The notes beneath the pieces were generated by a model. That model saw only the letters and a program-made list of their open reading frames with translations, did not search any database and was not told where the DNA came from. Made by a program: the position numbers and the translations under genes. Shown piece after piece: positions 1 to 5,302 of a stretch of 5,302 nucleotides of DNA. The stretch comes from Bacteroidota bacterium (GTDB taxonomy: Bacteria; Bacteroidota; Bacteroidia; J057), in NCBI GenBank assembly GCA_004292985.1, contig RDXT01000353.1, forward strand, positions 1 to 5,302, in the 5' to 3' direction. The number at the start of each line of letters is the position of its first letter. Within the stretch, counting starts at the first letter, position 1.

Positions 1-78
1 CTGATCCAGGTGGTGCTGAACAAGGGCAGCCTGTCCAACGAGCGGCGGGCGGCGACGCGGAAGGTGGTGATACAGTAG
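1..78 (+). CDS. C-terminal end of an unidentified protein (partial, 25 codons plus stop)
   Basis: Frame 1 is open from the left edge to a TAG at 76-78 and reads LIQVVLNKGSLSNERRAATR followed by KVVIQ. The codons are GC-rich (many CTG, GTG, CGG and GCG), as in the well-supported A2M coding region, and the stop is followed at once by typical intergenic palindromic repeats. This supports a real gene end, but 25 residues are too few to name a family. The basic tail and the hydrophobic IQVVL stretch are all that can be described. The start lies outside the window. Confidence 0.45.
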   Translation: MIQVVLNKGSLSNERRAATRKVVIQ

Positions 79-80
79 GC

Positions 81-155
81 GGTTGCGGCGACTTTCCCGT
101 AACGGCGACTTCAGTCGCTGAAGCCCAGTTACGGCGCTAAAGTCGCCGCTACTGG
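81..155. repeat. Palindromic intergenic repeat with three copies of CGGCGACTT
   Basis: CGGCGACTT occurs directly at 86-94 and 103-111 and inverted at 140-148. The extended copies at 99-118 and 134-152 form an imperfect inverted repeat. Several hairpins are possible: GCGACT/AGTCGC (105-110 with 113-118), the overlapping CTTCAG/CTGAAG around a TCG loop (109-123), and a 12-bp stem with two mismatches (125-136 with 144-155). The first two share bases and exclude each other. The element fills the gap between the gene ending at 78 and the promoter at 158. It is probably a dispersed REP-like repeat. It could also end transcription of the upstream gene, although no T-run follows. Confidence 0.7.
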
Positions 156-157
156 CG

Positions 158-188
158 TTTGAATTCCACCACCAAATGCCTATCTTTG
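158..188 (+). promoter_or_regulatory. Bacteroidota-type promoter for the DUF2807 gene
   Basis: TTTG at 158-161, a 19-base spacer, then TATCTTTG at 181-188. This is an exact match to the Bacteroidota vegetative sigma factor consensus (-33 TTTG, -7 TAnnTTTG) with the expected spacing. Transcription should begin near 193-197, leaving a leader of about 15-19 bases before the ATG at 212. The in-frame ATG at 176 would lie upstream of the transcript start, which helps choose the 212 start. No Shine-Dalgarno sequence is visible in the leader, as is common in this phylum. Confidence 0.6.
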
Positions 189-211
189 ACTTGAAAACAA
201 GTCTCTCTCCT

Positions 212-922
212 ATGAAGCCTACTCTTTTCTGCATCCTCCTCCTGTCGCTGCTTCCTTCCCTGATATTTGCCCAGGAAAGCCCCAAAGGCAATGGAAAAGT
301 TACTACCCTGGAGCAAAAAATCTCCGCTTTCGACGGGATCCAGGTCGGGGGGATATTTACGGTAAACATTATCTGGGGAGACAAGCAAAAGGTGGTCGTG
401 GAGACAGATGAAAACCTGATGAGCTTTGTCGAGGTAAAGGTGAAAAACAATGTGCTGGTGGTCTCCGCTACGCACACCTTAAAAAATGTGACGAAGCTGA
501 GCGTGTATATCACCACCGACCGTCTGGAGTCGCTGACAGTAGATGGCGCTGCGGACGTAAGTGCCCGTATGCCGATCGCTACGGACCTGCTGAAACTCAA
601 GGTTTCCGGCGGAGCTGACCTCAACCTGAAGCTCACTGTCGCGACCTTAGACTGCCAGATCGAAGGGGCCTCCTCTGTTAAGCTTGTGGGCACCGCCAGC
701 GAACTGAAAGCCAGCGTGAGCGGCTCGGGCGACCTGCGCGCCAAAGACCTGATCACAGAAAATGCCACCGTCGCCGTGGAAGGCCAGGCCGATGCCTACA
801 TCTATGTGAAAAACGAACTTCACGCCCGCGCTTCGGGCGCTGGCAATATTTTCTGCGCAGGCAGCCCCCAAAAGGCCGATGATATTCAGAGCAGCGGCGC
901 GGGGAGTGTGGAGGTGGAGTGA
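212..922 (+). CDS. Secreted head-GIN domain (DUF2807) protein
   Basis: The protein has 236 residues from the ATG at 212. This start places a clean signal peptide at the N-terminus: MK, a leucine-rich core, and a signal peptidase I site at IFA|QE (residues 20/21). The in-frame ATG 12 codons upstream would bury the signal and precedes the predicted transcript start. The mature part is one DUF2807/head-GIN domain (about residues 35-236). It opens with the typical FDGIQVGGIFTVNI segment and then has about seven glycine turns (DGAADV, SGGADL, EGASSV, SGSGDL, EGQADA, SGAGNI, SGAGSV), as in a short beta-helix. The length is normal for the family. There is no lipobox and no C-terminal sorting domain, so a periplasmic or released location is likely. 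The family is sometimes labelled 'putative autotransporter adhesin', but its biochemical role is unknown. It is transcribed alone, convergent with the minus-strand genes. Confidence 0.9.
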   Translation: MKPTLFCILLLSLLPSLIFAQESPKGNGKVTTLEQKISAFDGIQVGGIFTVNIIWGDKQKVVVETDENLMSFVEVKVKNNVLVVSATHTLKNVTKLSVYITTDRLESLTVDGAADVSARMPIATDLLKLKVSGGADLNLKLTVATLDCQIEGASSVKLVGTASELKASVSGSGDLRAKDLITENATVAVEGQADAYIYVKNELHARASGAGNIFCAGSPQKADDIQSSGAGSVEVE

Positions 923-936
923 GGTGTGCATATTTT

Positions 937-963
937 GACAGGATTAACAGGATTGACAGGATA
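937..963. repeat. Three tandem 9-bp units (RACAGGATW)
   Basis: GACAGGATT, AACAGGATT and GACAGGATA lie head to tail directly after the DUF2807 stop codon. From memory, this short motif (reverse complement ATCCTGTYAATCCTG) recurs between genes in many Bacteroidota and other bacterial genomes. It is too short, lacks spacers, and is not a CRISPR. No function can be assigned. Confidence 0.7.
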
Positions 964-978
964 TTTATGCATAGTGCT

Positions 979-1074
979 GCACCCAAGGTGCTTGCCGTGC
1001 GCTCCCAAGCCGCGTTAGCGGCAAAACGTCTGTAGCGCAGCAGCGCAACCCATATTCAAAAGCCCTGTAAGGGC
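979..1074. repeat. Cluster of four short perfect hairpins in the convergent spacer
   Basis: Four small inverted repeats follow one another: GCACC-CAA-GGTGC (979-991), GCCGC-GTTA-GCGGC (1009-1022), GCGC-AGCA-GCGC (1035-1046) and GCCCT-GTA-AGGGC (1062-1074). No open frame of note runs through here. The last one, with its flank GAAACATTAATAA, resembles a dispersed intergenic repeat seen in Bacteroidota genomes (recollection, not searched). The cluster lies between two convergent genes, where it could stop read-through from both sides. Confidence 0.55.
1058..1074 (-). terminator. Weak candidate intrinsic terminator for the minus-strand operon
   Basis: Read on the minus strand, the perfect 5-bp stem GCCCT-TAC-AGGGC is followed directly by TTTT and then GAAT. 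It lies 35 bases past the lipoprotein stop codon, a suitable place to end the A2M-lipoprotein transcript. The stem is short and the T-run has only four bases, and the hairpin also belongs to a repeat family, so the role is uncertain. Confidence 0.35.
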
Positions 1075-1108
1075 GAAACATTAATAACTACCGGCCAGAA
1101 GGAGGCAG

Positions 1109-1660
1109 TCACTCGGGAACTTTGAACATTACCTGATTGATTTCAGGCGGCCTATTAGGTGAACCGTTTCCTATCCATTGCGAAAAGGGGCTTTTGCCAT
1201 ACCAGAATATTCTTACCTCTTCTACCTTATTGTTACAGTAAAGCGAAAATCCCGTTTGCTTGTCTTTCTCTTCATCCCAGTTATCTTCTAAATGAAGGCT
1301 TTGCACAAAAGTAAGTCTGGCATACGAGTACTTATTAAACCGAATCAAACGCTCCAACCCATTGTATATCAACACTAAACGACCATCTATAATGGTGTAA
1401 AAGGGAGTAGGATATGCATATAAAGCGGACTCCCAGGGTAAGTGCGGACTAAGAACAAGGGTGAGCGAGTCGCTGTTAAATTGGGTCACAGCCATTGAAA
1501 AAACGTGCGGCTCATCAAAATCCTGAATATAGCAGGATAGTTCATGGCGAAGGTGTGCATCCTGAATATCGAGGCAGTACAGCTCCGGAGCCATCGAAGG
1601 CATCGGTTGGTGACATGCGGCCAGGAAGAGCACAAGCGAAAGGGAATGAAAAGGTTTCAT
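1109..1660 (-). CDS. Small lipoprotein of unknown function downstream of the A2M-family gene
   Basis: The protein has 183 residues. The N-terminus is a lipoprotein signal: MKPFH, a hydrophobic stretch, and lipobox LAAC with the lipidated cysteine at residue 16. The next residues are His-Gln, with no Asp at +2, which by the E. coli Lol rule favours the outer membrane; whether that rule applies here is uncertain. The mature part has no other membrane segment. It shows alternating hydrophobic stretches typical of beta-sheet (DSLTLVLSPHL, FYTIIDGRLVLIYN, YARLTFVQSLHL) and cysteines at 29, 43 and 142. I recognise no family. The ATG follows the stop of the large A2M gene by only 36 bases on the same strand, and no convincing promoter lies in the gap, so the two are probably co-transcribed. 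A role as membrane anchor, partner or regulator of the A2M protein is inferred from context only. GC content is lower than in the A2M part next to it. Confidence 0.8.
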   Translation of the reverse strand: MKPFHSLSLVLFLAACHQPMPSMAPELYCLDIQDAHLRHELSCYIQDFDEPHVFSMAVTQFNSDSLTLVLSPHLPWESALYAYPTPFYTIIDGRLVLIYNGLERLIRFNKYSYARLTFVQSLHLEDNWDEEKDKQTGFSLYCNNKVEEVRIFWYGKSPFSQWIGNGSPNRPPEINQVMFKVPE

Positions 1661-1696
1661 AGCATTCTCTTTGAAGCCAACATAAGTCTGCCCTCC

Positions 1697-4600
1697 TCAC
1701 CGCACCTCCACCTTCTTCACTGCCTCTCTGCCGCCCATAAAAGGCACATACATCGGCTCGGCGTGGGCCGGATTGAGGGTATAGCGGCCTGCAAAGCGGG
1801 GAACAAGCCTCACTTCGAAGCGGTGCGTCCCCGGAACGAGGCGCTGGCAGTAGATACTCAGCGCTTCGCGGCGGTATTCGCGCCCGGACTCGCCGTTGAC
1901 GTACAAGGCAGGCACTTCGCTCTCGTAGCTACAGCCCGCCGGAATCGGAATTTCGACCAGCACATACTCGGCATCGCCACGCACCTCCACCTCTGCGGTG
2001 AGGGTAACGGGTTTTCCGGCTGACAGAACGGTCTGGGGGCTGTTTTTGTCACCCAGCCAGGTGCGGACCGAAAGCTCGCCTGAAAGCGGCTCCGGAGCCG
2101 GGTCAAACCAGGTCTGGGAAAGGCTGGCGTAGAGCATGCCCCCGCCTTTGGCGCGCAGGTGCAGGCTGTCCCCCGCCACAAACATCCGGGTATAGGGGAA
2201 GGTACGCACGCTGTCAAGCAAGGCACCGCTGAGATGTACCTTCTTCTCTGTCAAGGACTTAGCCCCCGCCAGTACCTCTGGTAGCAGGGCATCGAGCGCG
2301 CGGGCCGCCTCATAGGTATTGCGCCAGCAGCCCTGGTAGCGGCGCTGCTCCAGCAGGTAGCGGCGGATCAGTTCCTGTGTCCGGGCATCGGCCCCGCCGT
2401 CGCGCATCAGGGCATACACGGTCAGGGTCACATCCATATCGGCAGCATCGGGAAAAACGCCCGTGCCTGTCCAGTAGAGGTTGCCGGAGAGGGTATGCTG
2501 CGCGGCCCGCAGCAGAGAATCGCTGTCGTAGCTCAGTCCGCAGAGCTGCCTCAGACGCTGGCTTTCAACGTAGAGGGGGAAAGACAGTTTTTTGATGCGG
2601 CTCACCGAGTCGAGGACAGCGGCGAAATCGGCCTTTGCGCCCAGGTCGCGCAGGATGTAAAGGCTGCGCAGGCGGTCGTCAACCCCCATCACCGGAAGGC
2701 GGAACAGCAGGTACTCTGTCAGTTCTGCACGGCGGAATTTCACGGTATATCCCGCTTTTTCGGCTTCTATCAGGGCGGAAGCGGCGTGGCGGGTAATCCA
2801 TATTTCGGGGAAGCCATTGTCCCACCAGCCCCAGTAGCCCTTTTCAGACTGGCTTTTTTCGAGGCGGCGGATCATGGAGCGGATATCGCTTTCGCCGTGG
2901 AACGCCTTTCCGGACTTTTCGGTGAGGCGCTTGTCGAGGAGCAGGGCCTTGAGTTTGGAGGCGGCCTGCTCGTTGCAATAGTGCTTGTAGCTGTGCAGGC
3001 GCTGAAGTTCGCTGCGATAGACCCCGATGAGGTCGGCTTCGAGGCGAAGCTGCACAGGCCCGTGGGCCGGGTCAAATGCCAGATGCAGCGTATCTGCGCC
3101 GGGCAGGGGGTAAAATCCACCGGAAAACGCAGGCGCACCGACAGGATATACGGGCAGGCTGCGCTGCTCGCCATCGAAATAGCCGCCGGGGGTTTCGACG
3201 CGCCAGACCAGTGTGGTAGAGTCGGCTCCGGCTGGGACGCTAAATGCCAGGGTGTCGGTCTGCGCGTATAAAAGGCCTCCGGAAGCGCTGAATAGCGTTT
3301 TTTCACCGATCCGGAGGCTGCGGCTTACCGAGACGGAATCTCCGCTGAGGTTTTGGGTGGAACCAATGGCCCGGATGCTGTCTCCGGCGATGGCAAAGCG
3401 GGGAAGGAAAAGACGGCCACTCAGGGGCAGGTAGGACTGGGTCGAAGCCGCTGCCAGGCCTGTGCGTTTGTGGCTGGCCACCGCGAGGGCATAGGTATTC
3501 CAGCGGGTGATGTCGTCGGGATAGGTCACGGGAAAGGAGGCTTTTCCGTTTGCGTCAGTGCGCAGGCGGGGCTGCCAGAAGGCATGGTCGGAGAAGTTGT
3601 GGCGCAGACGGGATGTTGAAGGATCCAGTGTGTACTCTTCCGTCTGTGCATGAATAATGATATCCCCGTCCATTTCAAGCAATTGCAGCCGGGGATCGGG
3701 CTTGCCACGTGTGTTTACCAAAATGACCCCGCCGGCACCCTTACTCCCGTAAATTGCCGCATCTCCCGGATTCATCAGTTCAACGGATGACATTCTGCCT
3801 TGAATATCATCAAGAGAACCTTCATAAGGGATACCGTCCACAATAATCAGCGGCTTTTGGGGAGGAAGCGTACTCACTCCTCTTATCATTACCCCCTTGA
3901 CTCCCCCGCTAAGCATCGTACTAACTGCTCCTGTCACACTCTGCTTTCTCTGGGAACCATATCCTGTTACCACTACTTCTTCGAGGTAAGTAAACGCTGG
4001 AGATAGTGACTGAACGAAAGAGGCTCTGCCCTCAATCAGCACTTCCTGGGTCTCGTAGCCAATATATGAAATCACCAGTACGCCTTTAGCAGGAACCCAT
4101 AAGGAAAAATACCCATCGGCATTCGTAAGGGCCCCTCGTTCTGTCCCTTTGATTAAGATGGCTACACCAGATAATGGCTCTTTGTTTTCATCATAGATAT
4201 ACCCCGAAATCCAGTGATCAAATGAGGAAGGGGTCGTATTTGCCTGATAATAAGCCTCTTTAGCCCATTGCTTAGCCTCACGTACACCAGAGCGTGTTTT
4301 GAGCCGGAGCAAATTGAGGCGATATAAGGCTTTCCATCGTGCTTCCACAGGTGAAATGGGCCATATGGAAAGGTCATAAAATGCGCTTCCATTCGCCTTT
4401 ACAAGCAGGCCCTGCCGCTGATATACTGATGAGTCCCGCCGGAAAACCACTACTTCATAGCTGCCGGGCATCAACTGGTGGATCATTTGCCCATTAGCAG
4501 GATAGATGCGGATAAAATCGGGATTCCCTTCGTCAAACAACAGCATATGGGTCAGTGTCGTATCGGGGGGCAACTGTATCCGGAGGCGGCCCATACCCGG

Positions 4601-5302
4601 CTCAGTTTTGTCTGGATTTTCATAGATATAATCCCGGTACACGGCATTGAACATATAGGCTTCGTAACGGGCGTTCATAAATGACTCGCTGAACGGCTTT
4701 TGAAGCAACAGCCGCTGCGCCTCCGGACTGGAAGGCGCATTCCACTTCATAGCGAAGCTACGGTTCGGGTCGAGGCTGCGCATTTTTACCAACTGGGGCG
4801 AAAATTCATAGGAAAAACCCGGTTCGTACTGGGTCTGAATCTTAAACCCCTCCGGCTGTACCATGTGTATATACCCCGCCTTCATCGGTCCGATGTTCAC
4901 AGGGAAACTACCCCCCAGGGTCCAAATTCTGTCTCCCTGGTGGATGTATCCGTAATTGTCATGCACTCCTTTCTGCACAGGCATAATCCGCTGGCGAAGC
5001 ATCTGTGTCTCAGCTACGCTGAAGGTCGGTTTCATGCTTTGCACCTTCACATGCGCTGCGGGCTTGTGCACATTCACTGCAATCACATTCTTTTTGCCCG
5101 CAGCCAGAAACACGCTGTCTAAGACCAGATAATAAAAGCGCGTGCGGATGCGGATCTCATGGTAGCCCGGCGAGGCCGTATATACATAGGGTTGATTTTC
5201 TACCCCGGAATAATAGACAGGCTCTTCGTCTAACCAGATCAGTTGGATGTCCTGAAAATTTCCGGCGCTGTCCAGAACAAAGGGCGCATATTCTGTGTGG
5301 TC
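1697..5302 (-). CDS. Alpha-2-macroglobulin family protein with carboxypeptidase-regulatory and SusC-like plug domains (partial, N-terminus off window)
   Basis: The frame is open from the right edge to the TGA at 1697-1699, giving 1201 visible residues (numbered from the edge). A GTG at 5113 could be mistaken for the start, but the 63 codons before it are open and protein-like (for example PGYHEIRIRTRFYYLVLDSV), so the true start is outside. Residues 1-360 hold beta-rich, possibly Ig/PEGA-like segments (near 37-70 and 240-313). Residues 363-435 form a carboxypeptidase-regulatory-like domain (ISGYIYDENKEPLSGVAILI, NADGYFSL, SYIGYE). Residues 441-532 are a short SusC-type plug (EEVVVTGYGSQ, VMIRGVS, LIIVDGIP, AAIYGSKGAGGVILVNT). 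A2M homology starts near 565 (HNFSDHAFWQPRLRTDANG, then YPDDITRWNTYALA with W601). The thioester motif CNEQ is intact at 776-779, followed by helical repeats of the thioester domain (GYWGWW, 822-827). The C-terminal beta domain contains YVLVEIPIPAG (1113-1123). Bacterial A2Ms are thought to trap proteases in the envelope by bait cleavage and covalent thioester capture. No beta-barrel follows the plug, so it is not a transporter. Location is probably periplasmic or outer-membrane associated, but the targeting signal is not visible. Confidence 0.92.
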   Translation of the reverse strand, partial: DHTEYAPFVLDSAGNFQDIQLIWLDEEPVYYSGVENQPYVYTASPGYHEIRIRTRFYYLVLDSVFLAAGKKNVIAVNVHKPAAHVKVQSMKPTFSVAETQMLRQRIMPVQKGVHDNYGYIHQGDRIWTLGGSFPVNIGPMKAGYIHMVQPEGFKIQTQYEPGFSYEFSPQLVKMRSLDPNRSFAMKWNAPSSPEAQRLLLQKPFSESFMNARYEAYMFNAVYRDYIYENPDKTEPGMGRLRIQLPPDTTLTHMLLFDEGNPDFIRIYPANGQMIHQLMPGSYEVVVFRRDSSVYQRQGLLVKANGSAFYDLSIWPISPVEARWKALYRLNLLRLKTRSGVREAKQWAKEAYYQANTTPSSFDHWISGYIYDENKEPLSGVAILIKGTERGALTNADGYFSLWVPAKGVLVISYIGYETQEVLIEGRASFVQSLSPAFTYLEEVVVTGYGSQRKQSVTGAVSTMLSGGVKGVMIRGVSTLPPQKPLIIVDGIPYEGSLDDIQGRMSSVELMNPGDAAIYGSKGAGGVILVNTRGKPDPRLQLLEMDGDIIIHAQTEEYTLDPSTSRLRHNFSDHAFWQPRLRTDANGKASFPVTYPDDITRWNTYALAVASHKRTGLAAASTQSYLPLSGRLFLPRFAIAGDSIRAIGSTQNLSGDSVSVSRSLRIGEKTLFSASGGLLYAQTDTLAFSVPAGADSTTLVWRVETPGGYFDGEQRSLPVYPVGAPAFSGGFYPLPGADTLHLAFDPAHGPVQLRLEADLIGVYRSELQRLHSYKHYCNEQAASKLKALLLDKRLTEKSGKAFHGESDIRSMIRRLEKSQSEKGYWGWWDNGFPEIWITRHAASALIEAEKAGYTVKFRRAELTEYLLFRLPVMGVDDRLRSLYILRDLGAKADFAAVLDSVSRIKKLSFPLYVESQRLRQLCGLSYDSDSLLRAAQHTLSGNLYWTGTGVFPDAADMDVTLTVYALMRDGGADARTQELIRRYLLEQRRYQGCWRNTYEAARALDALLPEVLAGAKSLTEKKVHLSGALLDSVRTFPYTRMFVAGDSLHLRAKGGGMLYASLSQTWFDPAPEPLSGELSVRTWLGDKNSPQTVLSAGKPVTLTAEVEVRGDAEYVLVEIPIPAGCSYESEVPALYVNGESGREYRREALSIYCQRLVPGTHRFEVRLVPRFAGRYTLNPAHAEPMYVPFMGGREAVKKVEVR

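Noticed and set aside
176..211. Upstream in-frame ATG at 176 as the start of the DUF2807 protein
   Set aside because: It would place 12 extra residues before a clean signal peptide and lies upstream of the predicted -7 element, so it would not be in the transcript.
149..475. Minus-strand 108-codon open frame opposite the DUF2807 gene
   Set aside because: It overlaps the promoter, signal peptide and first part of a recognised domain on the other strand, and has no family signature or secretion signal.
937..963. Possible CRISPR or iteron array from the 9-bp repeats
   Set aside because: Only three directly abutting 9-bp units are present, with no spacers and no replication or Cas gene nearby.
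1661..1720. Possible promoter for the lipoprotein gene
   Set aside because: On the minus strand only a partial TATGTTGG resembles the -7 element, without a TTTG at the right distance. Co-transcription with the A2M gene is simpler.
1544..2023. Plus-strand 159-codon open frame spanning the lipoprotein and A2M gene ends
   Set aside because: It runs antisense across two better-supported genes and their gap. The composition (many His and Arg) is typical of a shadow frame.
2495..3271. Plus-strand 258-codon open frame opposite the A2M gene
   Set aside because: The opposite strand encodes conserved A2M sequence including CNEQ. The long antisense frame is explained by high GC, and its translation resembles no known protein.
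3707..4216. Broken SusC/TonB-dependent receptor gene (pseudogene) overlapping the A2M gene
   Set aside because: The plug and regulatory domains are in the same uninterrupted frame as the A2M part, with conserved core motifs kept and no frameshift or stop, so a true fusion is more likely than a remnant.

Overview
The window looks like chromosomal DNA from a member of the Bacteroidota. Three signs point there: a SusC-type carboxypeptidase-regulatory plus TonB-plug signature inside the largest gene, a head-GIN (DUF2807) protein, and a promoter matching the Bacteroidota pattern TTTG-N19-TAnnTTTG. No Shine-Dalgarno sequence precedes the two starts that can be judged, which also fits. The GC-rich palindromic intergenic repeats are reminiscent of Saprospiria-like genomes, but that finer placement is a guess.

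Layout. Bases 1-78 are the last codons of an unidentified plus-strand gene. Bases 79-157 hold a compact palindromic repeat that ends just before a promoter at 158-188. This promoter drives a secreted DUF2807 protein (212-922, plus strand). The convergent spacer 923-1108 holds a three-unit 9-bp repeat and a row of four short hairpins, one of which could terminate minus-strand transcription. On the minus strand, a large gene enters from beyond the right edge and ends at 1697. After a 36-base gap it is followed by a small lipoprotein gene (1660-1109); the two probably form an operon.

The large gene is the centre of interest. At least 1201 residues are visible and the frame is still open at base 5302, so its start is outside the window. 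Its C-terminal half is an alpha-2-macroglobulin (A2M) family protein with an intact CNEQ thioester motif. Immediately before the A2M domain, roughly where the bait-region domain is expected, it carries a carboxypeptidase-regulatory-like domain, a TonB-box-like EEVVVTGYG and a shortened SusC-like plug, with no beta-barrel. GC content falls from about 62% in the A2M part to about 47% in the plug and regulatory part. A plausible reading is an envelope-associated protease-trapping or surveillance protein in which parts borrowed from SusC transporters replace or modify the usual bait module. The downstream lipoprotein is a candidate partner. These functional ideas are inference; the domain order and motifs are read directly from the sequence.
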